A stretch of 64,000 nt of DNA. It comes from Populus alba (taxonomy: Eukaryota; Streptophyta; Magnoliopsida; Malpighiales; Salicaceae). Numbering within the stretch: position 1 is the first letter of the stretch; every line of letters begins with the position of its first letter. This document shows, one piece after another, positions 39,001-51,563 of this stretch. The position numbers and the translations under genes were made by a program. The stretch covers positions 2,232,001-2,296,000 of the forward strand of contig NC_133291.1 of the NCBI RefSeq assembly GCF_005239225.2, given 5' to 3'. The notes beneath the pieces are model-generated. The model saw nothing but the letters and a program-made list of their open reading frames with translations, searched no databases and was not told the origin of the DNA.

Positions 39001-39980
39001 CACCATTGTTGTCCCGTTGTTTTTATTTAAATAAATCATTAAAAATATAGATACAAATTAAATTGATTAAATAAAACAAAAAAAAAAAAAACTATGCAAG
39101 GCTATATATATTAAAAATAATGTCTGATTTTATTTTCAAAAATATAATTCATTCATACGAAAAATAGAAAAAAAAACTTATAGATAAATCATAAAAATTC
39201 TTTAAATTTAAATGCATGACTTAAAAAATAATTGTAATTTAAAAAAGACCCTTCAAACAAAATAAAAGAGAAAAGGGGTGCTAATTAAAATATAAATTTT
39301 AAAAAATAGAGAAAAAACCATAATTTTTGGTTCTTAAACTTTTTTTTCTTCAATGATTTAGTTTTAATTGAAGATTAATTAAAAATAAAAAAAGATCAAA
39401 ATAAAAAAAGACACCACCTCTCTTTCCCTTCTTTTAATTAGAGACTAAAAAATAAAATAAAAATAAATTTTTATACTAAAATTGAATTGAAAAAAATATT
39501 CAGATACTGAAATTATATAATTTATATGATTTTTAAAGTTTAAAATTCCGTTTATCACAAAATTTGAATTTTTTTTTAGTTTTAATATGTTTTTTATGTT
39601 TTCAAATCAGAATCTCAAAAATGATTTTTAAAAATAAAAAAATATTATTGGCATGCTTTTCTAAGTGAAAAGCACTTTATCAAAGTGTATTTTTTATGAC
39701 ACTTATAATATGATATTTATATTTATTGTTTTTTTTTAATTGATATTCAATTAAAATTAGATGTTTGGAAAAATAAACATGGAAGCCTTCGACGGTAAAA
39801 AAAACCCGACAATTTGTAGTGTAAGAGTTAATGAGATAATTAATTCCTTCAATAAGCAGTGGGGTGATGGTGTCCACAGCCTCGCGCTGCTTCTTTCCAT
39901 GTTGGTGCAGGGTCTGTGTCAACAATTAAAACTCTTGGACAAAGTTTTAACAGGAATTTAGGCACACGCAACCATGGAAG

Positions 39981-40006
39981 TATTTATTTATTTATTTATT
40001 TATTTT
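39981..40006. repeat. Tetranucleotide repeat (TATT)n
   Basis: About six TATT units in a row. Confidence 0.9.
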
Positions 40007-41859
40007 AACTCCGACGTCTCCGGCTTATAATTATGCCAGGTCCAGTCACATAAATGGTTCGATTTGATGTGTGGCTGTGGCCCCTTTTTATGTTATCTCT
40101 GTGAAACCAGCGCCCGGCGTGAGCTAATTACTTCCCTGCAAGCAAGCTCCATCCACTGTCATCGCCGGTGCCAGTTTGACTCTATCACTTGAAAACACCA
40201 ACTCAGTAAAGCACAGGCCAGAAAAACATCACCAGCATGGGAATCATGAGGGCAATTGCCTCCATTTTCCATGATTCCCACACTTTATTTCCTTTTCCCT
40301 TTCCTTTCAAGCTTTTCATGTATTGCAAATAAGAACTCGGTGATTTTGTTCATGTTACAGGGATGGCTTGTTGCGAGTAAAATGTCCATTACACTGATTA
40401 GAGAGCTCCAAATCAAACCTAACAAGTTCAAGATCCCCAGGCCATTAAAATTCGTGGGAATGCTGTCGACCCATGACTCTGCCTTGTAGCCCAAGAAAAT
40501 TACCAATCTAAACTCATGTTCCCTAATTGGACCGACCAATGTCTTGATCAACAAGTACCAAGCAAATTGGAGTATTTATGCAACCAGTATAAAATCAAGA
40601 CTATGTTGTTAATTCCTCTTTGATCTCAATGTCACCATCAAGCATTACCACCTAAATTCTCCGATCTCCAAGTCATATGCAAAACAAGGTCTCCGCTGGC
40701 ACCATGGCCCAAAAAACTAATCCAAACGAACCCTAAAATTCTAGGGTGCCCTAATGTGATTTTAGTGTAACAATCCAAATTGATAAGGGAGTGTTTCTAC
40801 TCCCCTTAACCCTAAAATTACCATGACCAAATCTTCTTTTCCTACAAAGATATCGGAAGCACGCATAACAAACAGTGGCAAGTGAGTCCAGGGTGTTGAC
40901 CAGTGACCATAGTTAATCTCGCATGACCCTCGGAACCAGTAAAGTACTAACCATGGTTATCCCAAAGAGTTAGGGCACTGGTCTCACTATCTTCGGATGA
41001 GCTCTAACCACGGTCAAATGTATCTGGTTAGGATCTGGGTTTGGCTGCCTTGATTTCAGAGCTTAGCCCAAACAGCTCACTACACCTTTGACAAAACCCT
41101 TGTGATGCGAAGCCAGTTTTTTAAATCTTGATGGGGGATTATCTAATCTTCAGGCAAGTGAGTTGGAAATTCTTATTTATTAAAAGAATTCTCCCCTCCT
41201 TTTTATTTAATTACTTTGATACTTCTGTAAGAAAAAAACATCGTTACTTTCCTTTTGGTATCGCGTGTTTGTCACCTTTCAAGGAGCTAGGATAGTTTAG
41301 AGCTCGCTTAGGCATGCTTTGTGCTTGCAACTTCTCAAGTTACAATTTAAAATTCCATCGTCCCAACACCAAAACACCAGACGACAATTCTTAATCTTAA
41401 CAATTTCCATTGTTGTATTTAATATATTTTAAAACTTATTTTAAAAGATTTAAGAGTTATTTTATTTGAATATAATTTTTTAATATTTGTTTAGAAATAT
41501 AATCTTTTCATATAACTAAAGAGAATCAACACAAACTCGATGACCGAGGGGCGAGGGCCCAAGCTCAAGATATAAAATAAAAAAAATAAGGGAAAATGAA
41601 AATAGCACAGTAAAAAGAATGTAGAAAAATATCAGAGCGTAAAACACACGCGCTAGAAAAGACCAAACTGGAGTTGGAAGTACTTATAAACACTTTCTTG
41701 TATTAATGGTTTTCTATTTACAAGCGAATAAAGTAGAAAATTAGCAAAGGGGAGAAAAGAGGGGGGGAAATCACAGAGAGATGATGATTTATTTTCACCT
41801 GAAGATTGGGTATGATGGTGGACTCTTGTGATCCAAAACACATAATTTAAAAGCCACCC

Positions 41860-42508
41860 AATCTCTTTCTCCTCCTCGAGAAAACCCATAAAACAATTAC
41901 TATCTCTTTCCCCTTCGTTTTTTTCTCTTGTCAAATCCTTCCCTGCGAGTCTGGTCGGCAGAAGCAAGCTCACAAGCACACTCTTAAAAACCCATTAACA
42001 AGCTCCCTTCCTTCATACCCTTACACTTGCTTACTCAATTCTTACTAAGATCTCTACCCTTTGAATAGTTTTGCAACTTTTGTGTTCTTTAAAGCCAAGG
42101 TTCGTGCTTTACTCTGTCTCTCCCAGACAGAATTTATGTTTGAAGCAAAACTTAGAGACGGTGAGTTATTCTTTGATTTTGGTTGAGATTTATTAGAATA
42201 TTCTGCCTTTTTTTTGTTCAGAGTAAATTAATTTTCATCAACATCTCAAAATCTTTGTTTTTTTTTTCTTCACAGGTTGTAACTGTTTTTTTGTTTTTTT
42301 CATATTTAGTTGTTGCTAAAAATTGTTACTATTAAAGCTTGATCTTTTTATTTCTCATCTTCGTTTCCCCCTGTTTTTGGATGGTTAAGCATGAAAAAAA
42401 AAAAAAAAAAACCATGTGATAGATATATTATGCAATTGATCCGAGCAATAAAGATGTTGTTCTTTTCTCTCATGTAATTTAATTTTTTTTTTCTCTTGCA
42501 AATTTCAG
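41860..42508 (+). promoter_or_regulatory. Probable 5' leader and first intron of the ARF gene
   Basis: A pyrimidine-rich transcribed-type stretch (about 41860-42160) ends in a donor, GAGACG|GTGAGT, at 42161. The acceptor AATTTCAG ends at 42508, 44 bases upstream of the ATG at 42553. An upstream ATG at 42136 reads in frame across this junction into the ARF coding sequence (see findings). Confidence 0.55.
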
Positions 42509-42552
42509 GTTATACCCAGGTTCTTCAAATCCCAAAACTACATAGCGGTCCA

Positions 42553-45270
42553 ATGATTAGGGAGTTTCAAGTTATGAATCCCCCAAAGGAACAAATGAGA
42601 GTGGCAGAAAAATGTTTAGATTCACAATTATGGCATGCTTGTGCTGGTAGCATGGTTCAAATGCCAGCAGTTAACTCAAAAGTATTCTATTTTCCTCAGG
42701 GTCATGCTGAACATGCTCAGGGGAGTGTGGATTTTGGTCATTTTCAGATTCCTGCACTAATCCCGTGTAAGGTATCCGCTATTAAGTTCATGGCAGAACC
42801 TGAAACTGATGAGGTTTATGCCAAAATTAGGCTAACCCCATCCAGTAATAGTGATTTAATGTTTGGAGATGGTTGTGGTGAAGATAGTGATGATAGGTTG
42901 CCTAACGGGATTGAGTCTCAAGAGAAGCCTGCTTCTTTTGCCAAGACATTGACTCAATCTGATGCTAATAATGGTGGTGGGTTCTCTGTGCCACGTTATT
43001 GCGCTGAGACTATATTTCCAAGATTGGATTACACCGCTGAGCCTCCCGTGCAGACCATTCTTGCCAAGGATGTGCACGGAGAGACATGGAAATTTAGGCA
43101 TATTTACAGAGGGACGCCTCGTCGCCATTTGTTGACTACTGGATGGAGTAATTTTGTGAATCAAAAGAAGCTTGTGGCTGGGGACTCTATTGTGTTTTTG
43201 AGAGCAGAGAATGGGGACCTTTGTGTTGGGATTAGACGTGCTAAGAGAGGGATCGGTGGTGGAAATGAATGCTCATCGGGGTGGAATTCATTTGGGGGCT
43301 ATTCTGGGTTTTTGAGGGAAGATGAGAGTAAATTGACTAGGAGGAATGGTAGTGGGGATATGAAGGGGAAAGTGAAGCCCGAGTCTGTTTTTGAAGCTGC
43401 ATCTCTTGCAGCCAATGGGCAGCCTTTTGAAGTTGTCTATTATCCAAGAGCGAGTACTCCAGAATTTTGTGTAAGGGCCTCAGCTGTGAGGACTGCAATC
43501 AATATTCAGTGGTGTCCAGGGATGAGGTTCAAAATGGCATTTGAGACCGAGGATTCGTCTCGGATTAGCTGGTTCATGGGAACTATATCTTCTGTTCAGT
43601 TTGCTGACCCCATCCGCTGGCCAAATTCTCCATGGCGACTTCTACAGGTACCGTGAATCTCAATTTTGGATGTGGAAATTCTCTACTTGTTGATCTTCAG
43701 TACTTACTGCCTTGCTTTTCTCCTGTTACCTGTTGAATTTATTATTGATTTGGAATGATGTATTTGTATAAAATTGATATAATCGGGCAACATATGATGT
43801 AGTTGGATTGGTGACTCTGAAAACGCTCAGCTATAGTCCAAGATGCTAGCTGTCCTGCTATTTCGAGTACTTCATTTTATTTTGTAATTCATTCCAAAGA
43901 AAAATCATTTTTTTGACACACACACCTTAGCATGTGTTACTTTTCTTGACCTGAATATTAGCATGTTTTTATGGATGTGCAAGTTTTGCATGGTTATGAT
44001 TTCTTGAAATATAATGGCGGAAATATTTGTTGCTGATATTTTCTTAGTTTAGTTGTTTGCAAGCAATAGGAAGAAAGTAGCGAAATAGCCATTACACTTT
44101 CATCAACAGGAGCACGCTGCAAATGATCTGCCTTAGGCTTGAATCACTCGATTGTTATTATTATTTTCCTGACTACATCTTCTTTCATGTTTTCATTTTT
44201 CAGGTAGCATGGGATGAGCCAGATCTACTGCAGAATGTGAAGCGCGTTAGCCCATGGTTGGCTGAACTGGTATCCAACATGCCAGCCATTCATCTCTCAC
44301 CCTTCTCACCCCCAAGAAAGAAGTTGAGACTTCCACAACCCCCGGACTTTCCCTTACTCGGTCAAATTCCAATGCCGTCATTTACCGGCATCCCGCTTAG
44401 GTCGAACAGTCCCTTATGCTTTGTCTCAGATAACATTCCTGCAGGCATACAGGGAGCCAGGCATGCTCAATTTGAACTATCTTCATCAGATCTCCACTTC
44501 AACAAACTGCAGTCAGGACTGTTCCCAGTTGATTTTCAGCGACGTGATCATGCTGCCTCGCCTTCTAGAATCTCCAGTAGTAACTTCATGGGCAATACTA
44601 AAAAAAGTGAGAATATTTCTTGCTTGCTGACAATGGGAAATTCCTCACAGAGTTTGAAGGAAAGCAGTGAAACAAAGACACCCCACTTTGTACTGTTTGG
44701 TCAGCTTATTGTTACCGATCAGCAGAGTTCTCAAAGCTGCTCAGGTGATACAAATGCAAACAGTTCATCAGATGGAAATCTAGGGAAAGCCAGCTCTGAT
44801 GGGTCTGGTTCTGCATTGCAACAGAATGGCCCGATGGAAAATTCTTCAGATGAGAGGTCTACATGGTACAAGGATCACCAAAAAACTGATCTTGGCCTGG
44901 AGAATGATCATTGCAAGGTGTTCATGGAATCAGAGGATATTGGCCGAACCCTTGATCTATCAGTCCTTGGTTCATACGAAGAGCTGCACAGAAAGTTGGC
45001 TAGTATGTTTGGCATCGAGAGTTCAGAGATGCTGAGCAATGTGCTTTACCGGGATGCAGCTGGCGCCACCAAACACGCCGGAGATGAGCCCTTTAGGTAA
45101 TCCTCAATCCATCCCCCTTTTACATGTTACATTTTTTTTTGTTTTGGCTTGTTTTATTTATACAGTTTGCTCATAGATTGCACTTCTAATTGCTTGACAG
45201 TGAGTTTTTGAAGACAGCAAGAAGGTTAACAATTCTTTCATATGCAAGTAGAGACAACTTCGGAAGGTAG
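42553..45270 (+). CDS. ARF16: Auxin response factor, ARF10/16/17 clade
   Basis: A nuclear transcription factor that binds auxin response elements (TGTCNN) and, in this clade, mainly represses. Exons 42553-43647, 44204-45096 and 45201-45270 give 685 aa. The B3 DNA-binding domain is at about 126-232 (SFAKTLTQSDANNGGGFSVP, RHIYRGTPRRHLLTTGWSNF). The ARF/Auxin_resp domain is at about 283-370 (GQPFEVVYYPRASTPEFCV, FKMAFETEDSSRISWFMG). A serine/asparagine-rich middle region follows, then a C-terminal PB1-like part (GRTLDLSVLGSYEELHRKLA, ending FLKTARRLTIL). The words WSNFVNQKKLVAGDSIV and SVLYRDA-like NVLYRDA resemble Arabidopsis ARF16 more than ARF10. The start MIREFQVMNP aligns with ARF16's MINVMNP. 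Exon 2 carries a miR160 target site, the known control of this clade. I am sure of the clade and fairly sure of ARF16. Confidence 0.95.
44443..44463 (+). promoter_or_regulatory. miR160 target site in the ARF16 mRNA
   Basis: GGCATACAGGGAGCCAGGCA (44444-44463) is perfectly complementary to nucleotides 1-20 of the conserved plant miR160. Only the first site base (A at 44443, opposite the miRNA 3' end) differs. It encodes GIQGARH, the place of the site in all ARF10/16/17 genes. Cleavage would be expected opposite miRNA positions 10-11, about 44453/44454. Confidence 0.95.
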
Positions 45271-45657
45271 ACAATGAGGAACTTCCATCGAATTGTACAG
45301 TTAGCAAGTCATTTGTTTTGATTGTAACTTTTCACGTATTTTGTCTATCGGGAGTTGTGGGATAAGTCCACTCCATCCACTTTTGGGATATGATTTAACT
45401 TTCCAATGAAATGACTTTTATGTTCATCACTTCTGAGTTTTAGAAATTGCTCATTCTATCGAATTGCCTGTGGCTATGAAATGTCAAAAGAAGTGATTTG
45501 TGGCAGATGGTTAAATTCGTAGGAAGTGTAATGACATCTAATTTTGTTGCCAAGTAACAAATTTTCAAGGCAGCAACGGCTTTTGTCAGAGTTATGGTAG
45601 ATTGTCAAATAATAGCACGACACGGAACATTATGACCATGTACATTTTTACTATAAT

Positions 45658-45698
45658 AAAGTCGTTGCCCGACACGTTTCTGTCAGGGCAATAGCTTT
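45658..45698. repeat. Imperfect hairpin downstream of ARF16
   Basis: AAAGTCGTTGCCCGACA (45658-45674), a 6-base loop, then TGTCAGGGCAATAGCTTT (45681-45698). The arms pair with three mismatches and one bulge. It may be the remnant of a foldback miniature element. Confidence 0.55.
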
Positions 45699-46264
45699 AA
45701 ACCAGAATAAAATGACTTCTAGCCCAGTAGCAGGGGGGGAAGGTGCGATTTTAATTCAGCTTGTGATCTCCGTTTGATTAGGTGCATGATCAATTTTATT
45801 TTCTTGTTTCAACGATTAAGAAGATTCTTAGGTTTGTTTATGTATAAATCGGGACTATTTTTTTTTTCATTTTATCTTAAATACACTTTTTTTATATTGA
45901 CTTGGCGTATTTATAAAATTACATTTTTAAAATGCAAAAACAAGCTATTAACCCGGACCGGTCTTGTTCAGCAAATCCTGAGAAAATAAACTATCTCATC
46001 GGGATTTGAATTATCGTGCACACATTAAACAAAAGATTAACATGCATGCACATAAACAGATTAAATTAGTGTTGAAAAGTTTGCGAGTGCAGAGGAGCAA
46101 GGTCTTCAAGTGGGATTTTTTTAATGCTACACTAGGCAGACAGAGATTCGTGGGTCAAGGAATGCCAACCCCCTCACTATCTCTGCTAGCTTGCATTTAC
46201 ACGCCCCAACACAAACCTCAACCTAATCGCTCCCCCCTCCCTCTCTCTTAAATTTACAAAATTT

Positions 46265-46390
46265 AACCTGTAGATAGAGCGGTTTTAAATTTTAGATTTA
46301 ATTTTTAAAAATATCAGTTTGAATTATATAAATTTTAAAGTTATTCAAGATTTATATGGTTATTAACTTTAAAACTTGTAGTATTAATCA
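46265..46390 (-). repeat. Dispersed AT-rich repeat, copy B
   Basis: The reverse complement aligns with the middle of 6570-6780, with matching words in the same order (CATATAAAT, TTTAAAATTTA, AAACTGAT, TTTTTAAAAA). Non-coding. Confidence 0.5.
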
Positions 46391-47721
46391 AGGTATATAT
46401 AATGTAACCTGAACATTTATATTAATAATTTTTTTTTACAAAAGTCAATGTGTTTCTATACATATATTTTGAAGGGCCAAATCCAATTTCAGAGGTTGTT
46501 TTTTGTCAAATCATATGGTTTGTCTAAAATTCTCCAGAAAAAGAAAAAAATAAACTATCTCAATGAATAAATACTGTTAATTATAGCAAAATTAATCTGA
46601 ATAATAATAATAATAAATCTACTCAAAACAAGTGCACATGAGAGACCATAACCTAAAAACAGAGAAAGAAAAGGAAATTAAAAGAAAATAATAATAATAA
46701 TAATGTGGATAGAGTGCATGTCTTTGACATTTGTTAGAGTAACATCGAACTATAGACAGCAAAGATAACAGGCAAGACACATTCTACATGTCTAGCGTTG
46801 GATCCATCATATTATTAAAAGACTAACTTTAGCATAACATCGTATCTTCTTCTTCTTCGTCTTTCTTTCTCTTTTCAATACAAAATAAGATCACAGTTAA
46901 TTAATTAATAGCTAATCACATGATGAGGCCAAGGTCAACCATTCATACAATGTGCCGTTTTGATGGCCGAGCCCTCCTCTCACGGGATGCTTTTTTTTAC
47001 TGTGTCCAGCAAACAGTCAATACTTTTTTGTCAATTATCCAAATTCTCAACCATCGACAATATATCTATCGATCCCAGTGTAGAAGGATTAGCAACGCCG
47101 AGTACATCTTTAACCGTTGCAAGTTAAACTCGAGCGAGCTGGCTTTTATGTATAAATACTGGGGAGGCTCGAGTTTGAACGTGCCGGGAGGAAATCTTCT
47201 GATCAATCACGAAAGTGTGATGTAATATAGGTTTAAGGGAAGGAAATAAAAAAAAAACTAACTTAATAAACACGCAAAAAGGAATTAAAAGAAAAGTGCT
47301 GCCATGAAAATTGCCAGGGGGAAGGATGATTGTACAAGGCAAAAGTGGCAGGGAACATAGCATTGAATCTGGCGAGTCTTGTTAGCTTCAATATGTCATG
47401 TTATTGATGCCATGCTGTGTTTCCTCGTGTTATTTTAAAGACCGAGATCCAAGAATTTCCATTGATATGGCTCTCGGGGGTCAACTCCATGAAATCAGAT
47501 TTCCGACATGGGAATTGGAAGCCTCCGAGCTGTCTTTTATTGTAGCATGAATGTGCGTGGAACAGAAACTTTGAGCAACAAAGGCTATTTTAAAGCAGTG
47601 AGGTATTGAAGCAAGCAACTGTTTAATTAAACTCTGTCAAACTTACAACTGTCAAGAAAACAAGCCATTTTTGTCAACACAAATTGTTTCTTGGCCACGA
47701 GCTTTGAAGCCACTCATCCTC

Positions 47722-47820
47722 CACCGAAAGCCCTAGAGCAACAAAGATTAAGCCCTACGTAAATGAACCATCTGTCTACGCCTTGATCACGTTTGAGTGT
47801 CATTTTCTCCGTATGACAAG
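47722..47820 (+). repeat. Dispersed repeat, left member of a pair
   Basis: Shares the ordered words CGAAAGCCC/CGAAATCCC, ACGTAAA/CCGTAAAAG, CTTGATCACGT and TTGAGTG, CTCCGTA(T/A)GAC with 49185-49277. The two are in the same orientation, about 1.46 kb apart. Confidence 0.55.
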
Positions 47821-48649
47821 CCATTGAAAAATGTTGCAAATACAACCAAATCTCAAAACCATACATGCAAGCACCCTTCAGACGTTACAGGTGATTATCA
47901 TTGATACCACTGGCCAGTTTATTTGTTAGATATTAATGCAAGTCAAATATTTTTCTTAAAAAATAATAAAAAGTCATAGAATTTGTCTAGGATTGATTTC
48001 TTAATGAAATGTTATCATATCTTAAATTGTTTTTTTTTTTAATTATCTTAGAAATACTAACCTGTTTTTTATAGTCTTTTAAGAAATATGTATAAATCAT
48101 ATGTTATTTAGCTAAAAAACAATTGAAATATAACGAAAGTGTGTCGATCAAAACGCATTATATTTTTTTAAAAAAAGTCTTATCATTCACACGCGTTTTC
48201 TTTCTCCTTTCATCTAATAAGTGTATACGATGTATTTATCTCTTGTGTTACGACTTTTTCTTCTTCTTTTTTTCTTGTACAGGAACCGAACAAACACGGA
48301 AGTTCAGGGCAAAACCGAAGGATCGTAAGCGAGCACAATAGGATGGCCCAATAAACCTGGACCATGATTATTGGGCCCTTGAGACTCTGGCAAATTAGAT
48401 GCTGGCACCAAGATTTAGGTAAGTATGGACCTGATTTGGACGGAGAGCAAATGAAAGGTTTGATGTATTCCCAAAAGAGCTCTTTAGACCCGTAGATTCT
48501 TCTTGCATCTTTTTGTGTTTTTGGGCTTTGGCCCATTTCAATACCCGGAGAAAAAAATGCTGATTCTCACACTAGCCTCGTTAAAACTTTAAAGTCCAGA
48601 TAAGGCCATGGGACATGCGAACCCAATTTGAGGGGTAGTTTTATGGTAT

Positions 48650-48930
48650 AAGAATTTCGGGACCTGTCCCTGAAAGAGAGTAAAAAGGAGGCTGCATTGT
48701 GTACCTCACGAGCAGAGACTTCTATAGCCTCTGGTGGCATGGCTTCCATGTCCAGGACTCGTTGAGGATATTCGAAAATGTCCTCTTTCGCGGTTGATGA
48801 CGGAGGAACAATCGATGAGGCCCTTGTAATAGATACTTCATGTTGTTGTTTTCTTGTCATTGACATGGAGGATGTAACCAATGGCTTCTCTTCTTCTATT
48901 ATGATCTTCGAGTGATTTGAAGAGCCAAAA
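48650..48930 (-). pseudogene. Possible exon or captured gene fragment of unknown protein
   Basis: On the minus strand, an acceptor-like CTTCTTATAG (ending about 48938) is followed by an open frame. It reads TSRNFGSSNHSKIIIEEEKP, then onward through MTRKQQHEVSITRASS and DIFEYPQRVLDMEAMPPEAI to NAASFLLSFRDRS. The composition looks protein-like rather than random. I do not recognise the family, and no partner exons, start codon or clear donor are visible. The related segments at 47722 and 49185 flank it, so a fragment carried by a mobile element is possible. Confidence 0.3.
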
Positions 48931-49141
48931 TTTCTGCTTGTCTATAAGAAGAGGAGGTGGTGGTGTTACTAAGTACAGAGAAATGTGAGATTATGCGTTG
49001 TTAATTTGGTTGTGAGGGATATTCCAAAGAATGGCGATTGCATCAATCATCAACAAAAGAATATCACTGGTCTGTGGGAGTGGGACTCGGGGCAGAAGCT
49101 TGAGTTTGACAAAGCACCGGCCACCGAGTTGGCACGTCTCC

Positions 49142-49220
49142 ATGTCGAAAGCCCAAGCGCGACAAAGGCTGAGGCCACTCTATATCGAAATCCCAAGTAC
49201 GACGGAGGTTGAGGCCTCCG
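49142..49220 (+). repeat. Two diverged tandem copies of a 40-bp unit
   Basis: Units at 49142-49181 and 49182-49220 share TCGAAA-CCCAAG--CGAC--AGG-TGAGGCC. The second unit runs into the segment related to 47722-47820. Confidence 0.6.
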
Positions 49221-49277
49221 TAAAAGAACTGTCTATACCTTGATCACGTCTTGAGTGACATGGAACTCCGTAAGACT
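49185..49277 (+). repeat. Dispersed repeat, right member of a pair
   Basis: Direct-orientation relative of 47722-47820 (see there). The best-preserved part is CTTGATCACGT followed by TTGAGTG. Confidence 0.55.
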
Positions 49278-49289
49278 CGGAAGTGTATG

Positions 49290-49440
49290 GTATTGGGTCT
49301 TGAAAGTGATTTTAAAAAAAATTAAGATTATTTTTATTTTAAATTAATAATTTTTTATATTTTTATATTATTTTATGTATTGATGTTAAAAATAATTTTT
49401 TTAAATTAAAAAAATATTTTTTAAACCATAATTATTGTAC
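49290..49440. repeat. AT-rich dispersed repeat
   Basis: Nearly pure A/T with TTTATGTATTGATGTTAAAA and TTTTTTAAATTAAAAAAATA. Similar in layout to 25050-25235. Confidence 0.45.
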
Positions 49441-51563
49441 TTCTCAAAACAAATAAAGAAGGTTAAAAGCGCACTTCAACTCTATTTTATTGTAATTGAC
49501 AACCATACCCTTTAGGGATCCCTTTTCCACCCCCCTGTCTTCTCAGTTAACTCTCTGAAGTCCCGTTCCGTTTTCAATGATCTGGCGTTCGTTGATTCTT
49601 CAAATTCAAAGCTGCCAAATTAAATCTCAAAATTGATTGTTGCCTCAAATGAAAAAGAAACGAAAAGTAAAATTAGCAAAAACGAAATTAGCGTAAATCC
49701 AGAACAAAGAGAAGTATGGGCCAAGTCAACTCTTAATACACGAGTGACAAGTCCCACAAACCTTTATCGTTAGCTTAACAATTTCGTCTTTGTAAAAACC
49801 TCTTGATTTTTTAAACAACCCAATCTAAAGACATGCACTAAAGGTAGCACAAAATGCAAAACCAAAAAATTATTTACTCTCTGAATAATTAATTAAGAGA
49901 GTTGACGGGGTAATCTGTGCAATCCTCGCGATGCATTATTCCAAGTTTTCTTCTTGTTCTGGTAAAACGGAACATGTTCGTGTAAATTGTGTGATGTGCA
50001 GTGTGTGTTTAAGCAAGTTTCCTTGTCTGGAGGCGAGACTGAAGAAGAGAGAGGTAAATGCCAGGATGGTGAGGGGAGGTATCGTGGTCAATTTGTGAAT
50101 ATATAATTAGCGGAAGTGCGGTTTAGTGTTTGGGGAGTGCATGTATAAGCATCATCGATTCATCTCCCCATGATTCTCTCCGTTTTCAAAATCTAAACAA
50201 ACCTACCAGTCAGATATTTAAAATCCTGATCAGGCCGCTGATTCGAAGCTAAAATCTAAAAATCTTGCCGAACCTCACTAGTTATCAGTTGTGATTGAAG
50301 CTTCGTTGCATCTTTTGAGCCAGACCAGAGATTTCAACTACTCAATCACCAATCCCATACAAATGGAATTCATTTTCTAGGATGGTTAAGCCAACCAATT
50401 CGGGTACTGTTACGCTAGGTTTAGCTTCACACACACACATCCCTTCGCCCATGAGCGGGAGGATGCTAGGAAAATAACTATAAAGAACGCGCACAGCAGT
50501 TACAGGTCACAGGCTACTACTGCTCTGCTGGTTCATTCCAGCTAACAGCCTCCAGGATGAACTGTGTACACTTTAGTTCTTAATCACTCAACTCATCACG
50601 TCCAGATCCAGTGACCAAACCTATAGATTTGAAAGACACCCCTTGCACTCAGTATCCGTGGAAAGATCATGTATTTCCATTTCCTTCATGGCACATCAAA
50701 TATAAACGGCTGCCAGTCTTTCTAAAGTTAAGTTCATTGCGGATGGACATCAGGGGTGCATTATGAATCACCAGGAGCTGTTGAATATCTATGTGCACCA
50801 AGTGCTAATAGCAGCAATCAGCGGCTCATAAACAGCATTAAAGCCCAGTTAGTCTGGTGGATGGGAAGTGCAAGCTTCATTGCAATATTGACCAGCTTGC
50901 ATCTAGATCATATTGCATGCTGTTTATTGAAACGAGGGTGTTTGGCACTGCTGTTGAAAAGCACTTTCCAAAAAATTTGATTTTTTTTTTTTTTGCTTTA
51001 AATTAATATGTTTTTGATGATTGTTGAAAAGCATTGCTTTAAACCACAAACCCACATGATGATTCAAACCTCAGAAAAAAGACTACAAAATGCGACAATC
51101 TCCCTCAATTTCAAAACACTATCGATTCCTGGGAAGAAAGCCTTCTGAGTAGTCCTAATACATAAAATAGTTCATGGAGCGTGTTTACATGCAGTAATTT
51201 CATTCTCATAATGTCTTAATGGAAAATGAAAAGATCAAGGCATGAAGCATACATATGCCATCAGCGAAATAAACACCTAGTTAGTTGTCTAATCAACCAG
51301 TTTTTCATCCTATTGAAACCCTAAGAGTCCCGGTTATAAAACAACCAATTCACAGACAATTGAAACACTTGTACCAAACAGAACAACACACTGCAAGTTA
51401 ACATATTATAACCAAATCTAGTCATGGCAGTCATTACATATTTCATAAAACTATATGTGCATCAATTACAAAGCATCAGGCTAGTTGCAAAGAGTAGGAA
51501 ATTACTAGCAAAGAAGAGGCAGCTTCATCTTCTACAATGCCTTGCAATACTGCACTGGAATTC

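Larger units (their letters stand above)
29460..41600. other. Gene-poor region between the GATA and ARF genes
   Basis: The first ~500 bases are likely GATA 3' UTR. I find no supportable gene in the remaining ~11.6 kb. There are unrecognised short frames (for example 30223-30477), AT-rich repeat blocks (33290-33440, 35320-35415), a decayed TRIM-like copy (34206-34370), a GC-rich promoter-like pocket (35755-35890) and simple repeats. No transposon protein is seen. Confidence 0.5.
45271..51380. other. Gene-poor region between ARF16 and UBL5
   Basis: The start is ARF16 3' UTR. After that I see only an imperfect hairpin (45658-45698), an AT-rich repeat copy (46265-46390), AAT-rich simple repeats near 46.6-46.7 kb, a related pair of segments at 47722-47820 and 49185-49277 with a possible exon fragment between them, and an AT-rich block at 49290-49440. 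No complete gene is recognised. Confidence 0.5.

Noticed and set aside
42856..43164. 102-aa minus-strand frame
   Set aside because: Shadow of the ARF16 B3 domain.
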